A stretch of DNA of 64,000 nucleotides from an uncultured Bartonella sp. GTDB lineage: Bacteria > Pseudomonadota > Alphaproteobacteria > Rhizobiales > Rhizobiaceae. Below, piece by piece: positions 8,904 to 18,589 of this stretch. The notes below the pieces were generated by a model. That model was not told where the DNA came from, ran no database searches, and saw nothing but the letters and a program-made list of their open reading frames with translations. The stretch spans positions 186,001-250,000 of the forward strand of contig NZ_CALYPR010000003.1 in the NCBI RefSeq assembly GCF_945277285.1. Reading direction: 5' to 3'. The first letter of the stretch is position 1; the number at the start of each line of letters is the position of its first letter. A program made the translations under genes and the position numbers.

Positions 8904-10187
8904 ATGACCAAAGCAAAACCCCGAATTGAAACATTGGCGGTTCATGCAGGAACGGCTCCTGACCCGACGACCGGCGCACGCATTACCCCAATTTACCAAA
9001 CAACGGCTTATGTTTTTAAAGATGCCGATCAGGCTGCAAACCGTTTTGCTTTAACGGAGCCGGGAAATATCTATGGTCGTATCACCAATCCGACTCAAGC
9101 AGTATTGGAAGAAAAAATAGCCGCTCTTGAAGGAGGTACAGCAGGTTTGGCAACGGCCTCCGGACATGCTGCAGAGTTCTTAACATTTCACACTCTAATG
9201 GAACCGGGTGAAAATTTTGTAGCGGGGCGCCAGCTCTATGGCGGCTCGATCAACCAGTTTGCTAACGCTTTCAAGTCGTTTAACTGGCAAGTCCGGTGGG
9301 CAGATAGTGAAGATCCTCAATCATTTCAAAAACAGATTGATGAAAAAACACGTGCGGTTTTTATCGAAAGTTTTGCTAATCCCGGTGGAATTGTGGTGGA
9401 TATTGAAGCAATTGCCAAAGTTGCCCATGCTCACGGCATTCCTGTAATTGTCGACAATACACTTGCAACACCTTATTTGTTGCGCCCGATAGAACACGGG
9501 GCTGATATTGTTATCCATTCACTCACCAAATTTATTGGGGGCCATGGCAATTCTATGGGGGGATTGCTTGTTGATGGTGGCACATTTGATTGGGGAAAAT
9601 CCGGACATTATAAAAAACTCACAGAACCAAGACCGGATTATGCTGGGCTCGTTATCTATGAAGCAACGGGCAATACTGCTTTTGCAACAGCAGCCCGTGT
9701 TTTAGGAATGCGCGATTTCGGGCCAACAATATCACCATTTAATGCATTCTTGATTTTAACAGGGGCGGAAACTTTACCTCTTCGAATGCAAAAACACTGC
9801 GATAACGCTTTAGTCGTTGCGCAATTTCTGGAAAAACATGAAAAAGTTTCTTGGGTAAATTATGCCGGTTTGCCGTCGAATAAATACCATAAGCTTCAAC
9901 AACGGTACGCACCAAAAGGCGCCGGCTCCGTCTTCACTTTCGGAGTAAAAGGTGGTTACGAAGCAGGGGTGAAATTCGCGTCGTCTCTCAATCTGTTCTC
10001 GTTGCTTGCCAATATCGGTGATACGCGTTCGCTGGTCATCCATCCGGCATCTACCACTCATCGTCAATTGACAGATAGTCAAAAGGTTGCAGCTGGAGCA
10101 GGGCCGGATGTTGTGCGTCTATCCATTGGTATAGAAGATGTAAACGACATTATCGGCGATATCTCACAGGCATTGGATAAAATTTGA
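8904..10187 (+). CDS. metY: O-acetylhomoserine sulfhydrylase / aminocarboxypropyltransferase
   Basis: This PLP enzyme of the Cys/Met metabolism family makes homocysteine from O-acetylhomoserine and sulfide, in direct-sulfhydrylation methionine synthesis. The 427 residues fit MetY better than the shorter MetZ or MetB (about 380-400). The N-terminal TLAVHAGTAPDPTTGAR and ITPIYQTTAYVF segments, the cofactor region, and the PLP lysine in HSLTKFIGGHGNS are visible. The ATG has a textbook GAAGGAGGA site. It stands alone, with a hairpin at 10223-10253 downstream. Substrate (acetyl rather than succinyl) is inferred from length and family. Confidence 0.9.
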   Translation: MTKAKPRIETLAVHAGTAPDPTTGARITPIYQTTAYVFKDADQAANRFALTEPGNIYGRITNPTQAVLEEKIAALEGGTAGLATASGHAAEFLTFHTLMEPGENFVAGRQLYGGSINQFANAFKSFNWQVRWADSEDPQSFQKQIDEKTRAVFIESFANPGGIVVDIEAIAKVAHAHGIPVIVDNTLATPYLLRPIEHGADIVIHSLTKFIGGHGNSMGGLLVDGGTFDWGKSGHYKKLTEPRPDYAGLVIYEATGNTAFATAARVLGMRDFGPTISPFNAFLILTGAETLPLRMQKHCDNALVVAQFLEKHEKVSWVNYAGLPSNKYHKLQQRYAPKGAGSVFTFGVKGGYEAGVKFASSLNLFSLLANIGDTRSLVIHPASTTHRQLTDSQKVAAGAGPDVVRLSIGIEDVNDIIGDISQALDKI

Positions 10188-10222
10188 TAACGGATCGGTG
10201 CCGGTCTTTCGAAAATTATATC

Positions 10223-10253
10223 TTTCAGACGTGTTTAAAAAGCGCGTCTGAAA
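10223..10253 (+). terminator. Hairpin after metY
   Basis: Arms TTTCAGACGTG and CGCGTCTGAAA (one G-T pair) flank a 9-nt loop, 36 bp after the metY stop. The stem is strong, but the downstream tract is A-rich rather than T-rich on the plus strand, so termination efficiency is uncertain. Confidence 0.5.
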
Positions 10254-10353
10254 AACGGTAATTGTTAGAAAATTTTGCTGAGATATCAGCTGAGTTAAGC
10301 GAATTCATATTTGTCCTTCGCTTTACGACTAGTTTTGTTGTATCAAATTGCAT

Positions 10354-12141
10354 ATGACACCAATGAATACAAATTTTCTTAATGTAACCTGTTCGGCACT
10401 CGGGCAAAGTTGGGTTGATAGCCTTGACCGCGAAGGGGTGAATAAAGCTCGCTCAATATCGCAGAAATACGGGATTCCCGAGCCACTCGCACGCGTGTTA
10501 TCAGCGCGGGCTGTTTCCGAAGATAATGTAATCGACTATCTTGAGCCGACATTAAAAAAACTGACACCGGATCCGACAAATTTTGTCGATATGGAAAAGG
10601 CAACCAAGCGGATAGCGGATGCTATCAATAACAAGGAAAAAGTTGCTATTTTTGGTGATTATGATGTTGATGGCGCTTGCTCATCAGCTATTCTCTATCA
10701 ATTTTTAGCGTTTTTTGGCCTTGATGTAACTATTTATATACCCGACCGCGTTGTTGAAGGTTATGGTCCGAATCCAAAAGCGATGAAAATGCTTGCTGAT
10801 GCGGGAAACAGTCTGATTGTTACCGTTGATTGCGGAGCCAATAGCCCGGAAGCAATAAAGGCTGGCCGTGAGAAGGGATCTGATGTCGTAGTGCTTGACC
10901 ATCATCAGATGGGCGAAATACACAACGAGGCCTATGCCCTTGTCAATCCCAATCGCCCCGATGATTATTCCGGACAGGGGCATCTTTGTGCAGCAGGACT
11001 GGTTTTTATAGCTGTCGCATGGACGCTTAAAATTTTAAAACAACAAGGTAAATATCATAAATTTCCTGATATTCTTAGTTATCTTGATCTTGTTGCCTTG
11101 GCGACGGTTTGTGATGTTGTTCCACTTATTGGAGTAAACCGTGCATTTGTTGCCAAGGGAATTCAGGTGGCACGGATGATGTCTAATCCAGGTATTGCCG
11201 CTCTCTCCCGTGTTGCTCGAATTGGCGAGCCGCTCAATACATTTCATCTCGGTTTTTTGTTGGGGCCACGCATTAACGCAGGCGGCAGAATAGGAGATCA
11301 GGCTCTGGGAGCACGCTTGTTAACAAGTCTGAGTTTGAACGATGCCGACCAAATTGCCGAAGAATTGAATGCACTTAATCAGGACAGACAGGATCTAGAA
11401 GCAAAGCAACTTTTAGAAGCGGAAGCGGATATACAGTTAATAACGCCAACTGAAGATCTGAGTGTTATTGTCGTTGCCCATGAAGGATGGCACCCCGGCA
11501 TCGTTGGTATTCTAGCTTCACGGCTAAAAGATAAATTCCGCTGCCCGGCTTTTGCTATTGCAATCAAGAGTGACGGAACTGCGACTGGCTCGGGCCGCTC
11601 GATTAACGGCGTTAATCTTGGTGAACTTGTTCGTGAAGCTGTAGAGCTGAAAATTCTTGAAAAAGGTGGCGGCCACGCAATGGCAGCCGGGATTACAATT
11701 TCTGCAAGCAAAATAAATGAATTTCGAAGCTGGCTCCAACAAAAACTGTCGACCAATGTTGAAGATTTACATGCCCATGAAAAACTGATGATTGACGGCA
11801 TTATTTCGTCTTCAGGCGCAACGAAAGAGCTATACGAAATGATTGAAAAAGCAGGTCCTTTCGGTTCGGGAAATCCGTTGCCGGTTTTCGTGTTGCCCTC
11901 TCACCGCTTGAGTGACGTGCGGGAAGTTGGCAAAGGAGGTCATCTCATCATGTCCATCTCCAATATGGAAGGCAAAAGGTTAAAAGCCATTGCATTTCGA
12001 GCGGTAGGAACATCATTGGGTGATTTTTTAATGGGGCATCTTGGAAAGAATATTCATATTGCGGGTAATTTGAAACTCAACTACTGGAATGGACAAGCTT
12101 CACCACAGCTGCATGTTTTAGATGCAGCCGAGGTCGATTAA
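10354..12141 (+). CDS. recJ: Single-stranded-DNA-specific exonuclease RecJ
   Basis: RecJ is the 5'-3' ssDNA exonuclease of recombination and mismatch repair. About 595 residues: the DHH domain has FGDYDVDGACSS, TVDCGANSPEA and VLDHHQMGEI motifs carrying the metal-binding aspartates and histidines; the DHHA1 domain has GSGRSINGVNLGELV and GGGHAMAAG; an OB-like C-terminal domain follows. I prefer ATG 10354 or ATG 10363 over the upstream TTG at 10348; no clear ribosome-binding site decides between them. Single gene, convergent with parE across an AT-rich gap. Confidence 0.95.
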   Translation: MTPMNTNFLNVTCSALGQSWVDSLDREGVNKARSISQKYGIPEPLARVLSARAVSEDNVIDYLEPTLKKLTPDPTNFVDMEKATKRIADAINNKEKVAIFGDYDVDGACSSAILYQFLAFFGLDVTIYIPDRVVEGYGPNPKAMKMLADAGNSLIVTVDCGANSPEAIKAGREKGSDVVVLDHHQMGEIHNEAYALVNPNRPDDYSGQGHLCAAGLVFIAVAWTLKILKQQGKYHKFPDILSYLDLVALATVCDVVPLIGVNRAFVAKGIQVARMMSNPGIAALSRVARIGEPLNTFHLGFLLGPRINAGGRIGDQALGARLLTSLSLNDADQIAEELNALNQDRQDLEAKQLLEAEADIQLITPTEDLSVIVVAHEGWHPGIVGILASRLKDKFRCPAFAIAIKSDGTATGSGRSINGVNLGELVREAVELKILEKGGGHAMAAGITISASKINEFRSWLQQKLSTNVEDLHAHEKLMIDGIISSSGATKELYEMIEKAGPFGSGNPLPVFVLPSHRLSDVREVGKGGHLIMSISNMEGKRLKAIAFRAVGTSLGDFLMGHLGKNIHIAGNLKLNYWNGQASPQLHVLDAAEVD

Positions 12142-12484
12142 GAACTTCTAAATCCAGTGTAAATTTGTAAGAGCTCAATAAAGGCCTATTTAACCAATAA
12201 ATTTTATAGAGCTTTTTTAACTCAATTATTCTTAATGTTGTTTTTTAATTTTTATTGATAACTATCGAATAGTACATGAAAAAATATATTAAATTAATCT
12301 TTACATGCTGATGAGAATGAAGAAAAATATTTAAAAAACTTTTAAAAGCTATTCGCAAAACTGAGTCGAATTAAAGGATTATCTTTGTTTTTGCAAATAT
12401 TCGGTAAAAACATGACACATAAAGCGATTTTTACATGGTAGTCGTATTTGATATTGGCAAATATGTTATACCAGTCAGACAATT
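12142..12484. other. AT-rich gap between convergent recJ and parE
   Basis: 343 bp of AT-rich DNA between two 3' ends. I see several A/T tracts but no gene, no strong terminator and no repeat that I would defend. Confidence 0.5.
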
Positions 12485-14563
12485 TCAGATATCAAGATTA
12501 TCAGCAAATTCAGCATTTTCTTGGATAAAGTGGAAGCGTGCTTCAGGTTTTGTGCCCATCAGGTCTTCGACAACTTTTTTTGTTTCCTGATTGTTATCGC
12601 TGTCAATATCAACCCTTAATAAAGTACGATTTTTAGGATCCATCGTCGTTTCTTTAAGTTGATCAGAACGCATTTCCCCCAACCCTTTAAAGCGTCCTAT
12701 TTCAATTTTACCACGACCGGTAAATTTGGTTTTCAATAACTCGTCTTTATGGGTATCATCACGTGCATAGGCAACGACACCACCCTGAGAGATGCGGTAT
12801 AAAGGCGGCACAGCAAGGAAAAGATGACCTTTTTTTATCAGTTCAGGCATTTCCTGATAGAAAAAAGTAATGAGTAAAGAAGCGATATGTGCACCGTCAA
12901 CATCGGCATCTGTCATGATGATGATGCGATCATAACGTAATTCGCTTTCATTATATTTGGAATGTGTGCCACAACCGAGTGCCAGTATTAGATCAGAAAT
13001 TATCTGATTATTGCTGAGCTTTTCACGGCCTGCACTGGCGACATTCAGAATTTTTCCGCGTAACGGCAAAACTGCTTGGGTAGTACGGTTACGCGCTTGT
13101 TTTGCCGACCCACCGGCCGAATCGCCCTCAACAAGGAATAACTCCGCACCGGCAGCAGAATTATGAGTACAATCTGCAAGTTTTCCGGGAAGACGCAATT
13201 TGCGAACAGCCGTTTTACGGCTCACTTCTCTTTCTTGCCGCCTTTTTAACCGTTCTTCAGCGCGTTCAACTACCCAATCAAGAAGTTTTGTGGCCTCTTG
13301 AGGTGAATTAGCCAGCCAATGGTCAAAAGGATCGCGGATAGCGTTTTCGACAATACGCAGTGCTTCAACAGTGGCTAAACGGTCTTTAGTTTGCCCGACA
13401 AATTCAGGTTCTCGAATAAACACTGATAGCATGACAGCGGCTGAAATCATAATATCGTCGGTGGTAATGACCGATGCCCGTTTATTTCCCGTCAACTCGG
13501 CATATGCCTTCAAACCACGAAGAAGGGCTTGTCGCAAGCCTGCCTCATGTGTTCCACCTTCACCGGTCGGAATAGTATTACAATAAGAATGGACAAATCC
13601 ATCTCCATTATACCAAGTGATTGCCCATTCAACTGAGCCGTGTCCACCTCGCTGTTCTGTTTTTCCGGAAAAAATATCAGATGTAATTTGATATTCGCCG
13701 TCTAATGACGAACTCAAAAAATCTCTTAAGCCACCAGGAAAATGAAAAACAGCTTTTTCCGGTATGTTCTTGTTGTCAACAAGTTTAGAAGAATCGCAAT
13801 TCCAGCGAATTTCAACACCGCCAAACAGATATGCTTTTGAACGGGCCATTTTATAAATCTGTTCAGGGTCAAACGCAGCTTTAGCCCCAAATATTTCGGC
13901 ATCAGGATGAAAACGTACTCGTGTTCCACGCCTGTTGTGAACTTCTCCCAAATCTTCGAGACCTGTTTGCGGTATTCCACGTGAAAAACGTTGGCGATAA
14001 AGCCTGCGACCGCGCGCTACTTCTACCTCCATATCATCCGACAAGGCATTTACCACAGATATCCCAACGCCATGAAGGCCGCCGGATGTCTCATAAGCTT
14101 TGCCGTCAAACTTGCCACCTGAATGAAGCTGGGTCATAATGACCTCAAGAGTGGATTTATCCGGCATTTGAGGGTGGTTTTCAACTGGAATGCCGCGTCC
14201 ATTATCTGTTACTGTTAGATATCCGTCGGCATCGAGCGTCACTTCAATAAAATTTGCATATCCTGCAACAGCTTCATCCATCGAATTATCTATGACTTCG
14301 GCAAATAGATGATGAAGAGCTTTGCTATCGGTGCCGCCAATATACATGCCCGGGCGTAACCGTACTGGTTCTAGTCCTTCAAGGACACGAATTGAAGTCG
14401 CATCATAGCTGTCTTCTGCATCCGTTGTCATATTGAGACTTTTTAATGTTCTTTTATCTTTTTTTTCTGCATTAAGCTGATTAGTCGATGCATCAAATAA
14501 TTCTTGAGCGGCATCTTTTTTACTTTGTGTATTTCCAAAAAGGTCGTTATGTTTGTCGTCCAT
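12485..14563 (-). CDS. parE: DNA topoisomerase IV subunit B
   Basis: ParE is the ATPase subunit of topoisomerase IV, which decatenates daughter chromosomes. 692 residues. The GHKL ATPase part includes GLEPVRLRPGMYIG, EVIDNSMDEAVAGYA, TVTDNGRGIPVENH and GGLHGVGISVVNALS; the TOPRIM part has LFLVEGDSAGGSAKQARNR and IIMTDADVDGAHI. The SAKQARNR form after DSAGG points to ParE rather than GyrB, as does the length (alphaproteobacterial GyrB is about 800). Transcribed alone and divergent from the GT2 gene. Confidence 0.94.
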   Translation of the reverse strand: MDDKHNDLFGNTQSKKDAAQELFDASTNQLNAEKKDKRTLKSLNMTTDAEDSYDATSIRVLEGLEPVRLRPGMYIGGTDSKALHHLFAEVIDNSMDEAVAGYANFIEVTLDADGYLTVTDNGRGIPVENHPQMPDKSTLEVIMTQLHSGGKFDGKAYETSGGLHGVGISVVNALSDDMEVEVARGRRLYRQRFSRGIPQTGLEDLGEVHNRRGTRVRFHPDAEIFGAKAAFDPEQIYKMARSKAYLFGGVEIRWNCDSSKLVDNKNIPEKAVFHFPGGLRDFLSSSLDGEYQITSDIFSGKTEQRGGHGSVEWAITWYNGDGFVHSYCNTIPTGEGGTHEAGLRQALLRGLKAYAELTGNKRASVITTDDIMISAAVMLSVFIREPEFVGQTKDRLATVEALRIVENAIRDPFDHWLANSPQEATKLLDWVVERAEERLKRRQEREVSRKTAVRKLRLPGKLADCTHNSAAGAELFLVEGDSAGGSAKQARNRTTQAVLPLRGKILNVASAGREKLSNNQIISDLILALGCGTHSKYNESELRYDRIIIMTDADVDGAHIASLLITFFYQEMPELIKKGHLFLAVPPLYRISQGGVVAYARDDTHKDELLKTKFTGRGKIEIGRFKGLGEMRSDQLKETTMDPKNRTLLRVDIDSDNNQETKKVVEDLMGTKPEARFHFIQENAEFADNLDI

Positions 14564-14733
14564 CAGAGCCGATTATTTTCTCAATTTACCAAACTTCAGT
14601 TCATATGATTCGTTTCATTTTTGCATATCCGATGAAAAAAAGCGAGAATGTTCGTGTTCTGTTCGCAAGACTTTTCTTTGACGTAATTTCGTGCGAAAGA
14701 GAATAGACAAAACGGTGATTTGCAGGCGCAAAA

Positions 14734-15693
14734 ATGACAACAGTTTCGGTAATCAGTCCGGTTTATAATGAAGGAAACGGCATTCCTCGTTTTGTTGAAG
14801 AAGTAATGCGCATTTTTTCTCCCTTAGACTATGATCTGTCTATAATACTTGTCGATGATGGTTCAAAAGATGACAGTTGGTCCTGCCTGCAGAACCTGGA
14901 TGTGAAACAATGTAAGCTTATTGGGATTAAGCTTGCCAAAAATTTTGGCAAGGAAGCGGCTCTCGCTGCCGGAATTTCGGTATCCAATAGCGATATTGTC
15001 ATAACCATAGATTGCGATTTGCAACATCCGCCCGAATTAATGATCCAAATGTTAAAACTTTGGGAACAAGGCGCAGAAATTGTTATGGCAGTGAAAGAAG
15101 AACGCCAACAGGAATCATTGGCTGATCGATTATTTGCAAACAGCTTTTATAAAATTTTTCACTGGGTAACAGAAAACGACATCGGAGGGTCTAGTGATTT
15201 TATTTTATTAGACCGTAAGGTTGTAACTGCCCTTAAAGCGTTACCAGAAAAATTATTCTTTTATCGGGGTGTTGTTCAGTGGCTTGGGTTTAAGCAAAAA
15301 AGCATTTCGTTCGTTCCAAACAGTCGGGAAAATGGAACAACTGGTTGGTCAATATGGAAAAAAATTCGTTTGGCATTGGATTCTCTTACTGGATTTTCTG
15401 CGAAACCGTTGATTATAATATGGTTTTTGACATTCGTATTTTTTATTTTTGCTTTAGTAATCGGTGGCGACGCGGTCATTTCCAAATTCATGGGAAAGTC
15501 GGTTGGCGGATTTTCAACGTTGATATTAGTAATCCTGTTAACCGGGCTTGCCATTCTTTCTTGTTGTTGCGTTTTATCCGCTTATATTCGTCAGATATTC
15601 TATGAGGTGAAAAATCGCCCGCGTTATTTGGTTAGTGAACAAATAGAAATTACTAAAAATGCGCCTTCTAAAAAAAAGAAGTCGACAAAATGA
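14734..15693 (+). CDS. Family 2 glycosyltransferase, GtrB/bactoprenol-glucosyltransferase type
   Basis: 319 residues with an N-terminal GT-A domain: SVISPVYNEG, the nucleotide-binding LVDDGSKDDSW, and the catalytic DCDLQHPPE (DxD). Two hydrophobic C-terminal segments follow (about residues 225-245 and 262-285), ending in a lysine-rich tail. This is the layout of GtrB and ArnC, which load a sugar onto undecaprenyl phosphate at the inner membrane face. The stop overlaps the ChbG-family gene by 4 bp (ATGA). With GtrA and GtrII-like genes 1 kb away, lipid-linked sugar transfer for glycan decoration is the likely role; the sugar is unknown. Confidence 0.85.
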   Translation: MTTVSVISPVYNEGNGIPRFVEEVMRIFSPLDYDLSIILVDDGSKDDSWSCLQNLDVKQCKLIGIKLAKNFGKEAALAAGISVSNSDIVITIDCDLQHPPELMIQMLKLWEQGAEIVMAVKEERQQESLADRLFANSFYKIFHWVTENDIGGSSDFILLDRKVVTALKALPEKLFFYRGVVQWLGFKQKSISFVPNSRENGTTGWSIWKKIRLALDSLTGFSAKPLIIIWFLTFVFFIFALVIGGDAVISKFMGKSVGGFSTLILVILLTGLAILSCCCVLSAYIRQIFYEVKNRPRYLVSEQIEITKNAPSKKKKSTK

Positions 15694-16580
15694 CACTGTT
15701 TTGTCTTTTTAACGCTGACGATTTTGCGCTTAATCGTGAAGCCTCCTCTGCCATTACCATGCTCGTAGAAAACAGGCGTTTACAGGCAACAAGCATTCTT
15801 GCTGGTGGCGAAGACCAATCGAGCTATGACTCATTGAAGAAAGCAGGAAACATTTTTATCAATGTGCACCTTAACCTTTTAGAAGGAAAGGCACTGACTG
15901 ATGGCGGAGACCGGTTCGGGATTACTACAAATGAAGGTTTTTTCTGTCTTACGCTTGGTCAACTAATTTTAAAACTCTATCTGTCAATTGACAAAACCGC
16001 GTTAATGGATTGGATATTTAACGAATTTTGCCAGCAGATCGAATTTGTTTATAGCCGTTTTGAAGACTATGAAATAAGGCTTGATGGACATCTTCATATT
16101 CATACATTGCCACCATTAAAAAAGGTTATAGAACGGCTTTTAAAAAAGTATCCTGTTCGATACATCCGTGTTCCGTCCGAATTAAAATACGTCCAGAAGA
16201 CTGACTTGGTAGGAAAGATCAAGGGGAAATTGCGGCGGCAATTGCTTGCAAGCTGGTCACGTGGACTCAATGATTTGGTCCGTCATTATCACGTTAATAC
16301 AACCAATTTCTTTTTAGGTATCGAGGCAAGTTGCAAACTGACGCTATACGACCTTGATAAGGGACTAGAAAAAATATCTAGCAATCTTCGTGGACAGAAT
16401 GCGACGGTCGAAATTATGACACATCCCGTGAATGAAGGAACACCGCACTGGGAATTTTATAAAGACAGCAAATACAGTTCTGCACATTCGACTTTGGAAC
16501 GCAAAAATGAAATGTGGTTATTAATGTCGGACGAACTTTTTGATGTGATGAAGAAACATCATGCTGTTTTTTTGAAATAA
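15690..16580 (+). CDS. ChbG/HpnK (YdjC)-family carbohydrate deacetylase
   Basis: 296 residues of the YdjC/ChbG deacetylase family, metal-dependent enzymes that remove acetyl groups from N-acetylated sugars or sugar-lipids. Visible metal-site motifs are FNADDFALN (family NADDFG), INVHLNLLEG, and LDGHLHIHTLPP. The gene is translationally coupled to the GT2 gene and ends 14 bp from the convergent gtrA-like gene. The pairing suggests deacetylation of a sugar carried on a lipid, similar to HpnK or ArnD logic, but the substrate is not evident. No signal peptide, so cytoplasmic. Confidence 0.82.
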   Translation: MTLFCLFNADDFALNREASSAITMLVENRRLQATSILAGGEDQSSYDSLKKAGNIFINVHLNLLEGKALTDGGDRFGITTNEGFFCLTLGQLILKLYLSIDKTALMDWIFNEFCQQIEFVYSRFEDYEIRLDGHLHIHTLPPLKKVIERLLKKYPVRYIRVPSELKYVQKTDLVGKIKGKLRRQLLASWSRGLNDLVRHYHVNTTNFFLGIEASCKLTLYDLDKGLEKISSNLRGQNATVEIMTHPVNEGTPHWEFYKDSKYSSAHSTLERKNEMWLLMSDELFDVMKKHHAVFLK

Positions 16581-16594
16581 AAAATGTGGGTCTA

Positions 16595-17035
16595 TTAAAG
16601 TTTTTTAAAAAAGATAAAATGGTTAGAGAAATAATTAGCAAAGAGTCCGGCGAGTGAACCGGCAGCAATGGCTAAAAACATCGTTAACGGGCTAATGGTG
16701 CTGACACTTTCTAATACAACCATACTAGCACAATAATTAAGAATGCCGCCAATTGCCACTAGTCCCAAATAACTTGCCCAACCCTTCAAATTTTTAAAAC
16801 GTGCCTCTCGTCCGCGAAATGAAATACGACTATTGAAAATCCATGTAAAAGTGGAGGCAACAATAAATGCAATGGCTCTGGCAAGCCAAAGATTAAGACC
16901 TGACGCTTGCAGTATGCAAAGCGTAAAAAAATCTATCCAGAAAGCAATAGAGCCGGCACACAAAAACCACACGAGTGAGCGGTGTTTGCTATAAAATATA
17001 CAGCATTTTTGTTTGATGCTTATGCTGATATTCAT
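16595..17035 (-). CDS. gtrA: GtrA-family membrane protein (putative lipid-linked sugar flippase)
   Basis: 146 residues with four predicted transmembrane segments and the GtrA-like pattern FLCAGSIAFWIDFFTLCIL near the N-terminus and FIVASTFTWIFNSRISFRG in the middle. GtrA proteins are thought to flip undecaprenyl-phosphate-glucose across the inner membrane. It overlaps the GtrII-like gene by 4 bp and lies downstream of it on the same strand. The functional partner GT2 gene is on the opposite strand, converging tail to tail. Confidence 0.85.
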   Translation of the reverse strand: MNISISIKQKCCIFYSKHRSLVWFLCAGSIAFWIDFFTLCILQASGLNLWLARAIAFIVASTFTWIFNSRISFRGREARFKNLKGWASYLGLVAIGGILNYCASMVVLESVSTISPLTMFLAIAAGSLAGLFANYFSNHFIFFKKL

Positions 17036-18579
17036 CGAGAGTCGTGCTTAATGCCTCGATTATAATCCGTAGAGCACATATCTTTTTTCCCAAGCCAGAT
17101 AAAATTATGATCACCGAGATCAAAAATTTTATAATAAGGAGTTTTTATATCTGGTGTCACATTGGTTGTACATAATCGTGTTACCAATTCATCTGCCTGA
17201 GCATTACCTATTTGCTTGATATTATTAAATCCAAATTCCTTTAGTTGAAAAGTAAGCGTCCAGTCTCTCAAATGAGGTATCATGATTGTGACGAGACGCA
17301 TTCTTTTTGATGTGCTTTTTACATAAATAGAATTTCCAAGAACTCCTAAAACAAAAGACGGTTTTTCTGCCGGATAACGTTCCAATGATGTCGCAATACG
17401 TTGTAGATAGTATCGGCTCCAAGTGTTTTGAATTCTAATCGCACTGTTAATAATGTAGCTGAACACGAGCGGGCAGAGAAGCAGTAATACAATAACCGCC
17501 CAAGTCAACTTGGTTGCTGCAAATATAGCTGGTTCGGTTTTTAACTCAGGTTTTTGAAAGCGGGTTAAAAAGCGCAAAACTAAAAAAATGATTGAAACCG
17601 AGAAAAAAATGGATGGAGCCATCAATCTTGGCGGAACACCACTGTCTCCGACAATTCCATATAAAACACATAAAGAAATCGGCAACATGAATAGCAAGGA
17701 GACGGAGCATATTATCGCTCTTAAGACCGGATTATCAAACTTTGTGTCCTTGTAGAAATGCAGCTGTAGCTGAATAAAAGCGATACAAATAGCAAATCCG
17801 TATATCACCTTGCCAGTTAAAGATAAAAAACCAAAAAAATGTGAAAATGTGTTTTCGGTTGTAATTGCAACATAGTGCCAAGCCCCCTTGGAACTGGAAA
17901 AAACAAATTGGCTTTTTTTTGCTGCATAGCCATAGACAAATAATTTTGCAAAAAAATAAAATAGAATTGATATAAATGCCGAAAAAAGAAAAGCTTTAAT
18001 GAAAAACCTTACAGTTACAGAAATTTTATTTCCATTATAAATTGAGTATAATGCTTCGATTAATGAAAGAATTATAAACATATTTATATAGGATTGATAA
18101 AACCCCATTGATATAAAACACAAAACAGCAGATTTCATTTTCGAATGACTGTAATAAGCCCATCCCAACACACTGCAAGCCAATGCCATTGCCATAATTA
18201 CGCAATCAAATTGGTAGAGAAATGCAGATAAAAGGAATGGATTAAAAATATAGGCGACAAGCAAAACGGCGGTCGTGGGATTGAAAGGTATGTTGCGTAT
18301 TTTCAAGCTTAAACAAGCCGATGTTGCAGTCAAAAAAAGCGCTATTAAAAGAAAAAATGGCGACGAGGACGGCATCCATTGCCAATCAGCGGAGAGGAAA
18401 AACGTTAACAGATCAGCAAAAGGCCTTCCAAATTGGCTCCAGCCCGGTTTTTGCGTAATAAGTCGTTCAAAATCATCCCGATAGTAATAACCTCCCATTA
18501 GAAGTGGAAAATAAAAAACCAATGTAGCAATAGTAGCTGTCGTCAAAAATTTTCGTTGGTCTGTATTTTTGCCGAGCAT
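17032..18579 (-). CDS. GtrII-like membrane glucosyltransferase
   Basis: 515 residues with many hydrophobic segments and a soluble C-terminal domain of about 120 residues. The N-terminal loop YYRDDFERLITQKPGWSQFG followed by RPFADLL matches the Glucos_trans_II family, in which this acidic, arginine-containing loop is typical. Such proteins move the lipid-linked sugar to a periplasmic acceptor such as O-antigen in the phage-derived serotype-conversion systems. It begins 10 bp after lipB on the same strand and overlaps gtrA by 4 bp, so lipB-gtrII-gtrA look co-transcribed. The acceptor glycan is unknown. Confidence 0.78.
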   Translation of the reverse strand: MLGKNTDQRKFLTTATIATLVFYFPLLMGGYYYRDDFERLITQKPGWSQFGRPFADLLTFFLSADWQWMPSSSPFFLLIALFLTATSACLSLKIRNIPFNPTTAVLLVAYIFNPFLLSAFLYQFDCVIMAMALACSVLGWAYYSHSKMKSAVLCFISMGFYQSYINMFIILSLIEALYSIYNGNKISVTVRFFIKAFLFSAFISILFYFFAKLFVYGYAAKKSQFVFSSSKGAWHYVAITTENTFSHFFGFLSLTGKVIYGFAICIAFIQLQLHFYKDTKFDNPVLRAIICSVSLLFMLPISLCVLYGIVGDSGVPPRLMAPSIFFSVSIIFLVLRFLTRFQKPELKTEPAIFAATKLTWAVIVLLLLCPLVFSYIINSAIRIQNTWSRYYLQRIATSLERYPAEKPSFVLGVLGNSIYVKSTSKRMRLVTIMIPHLRDWTLTFQLKEFGFNNIKQIGNAQADELVTRLCTTNVTPDIKTPYYKIFDLGDHNFIWLGKKDMCSTDYNRGIKHDSR

Positions 18580-18589
18580 TTAATTGAAC

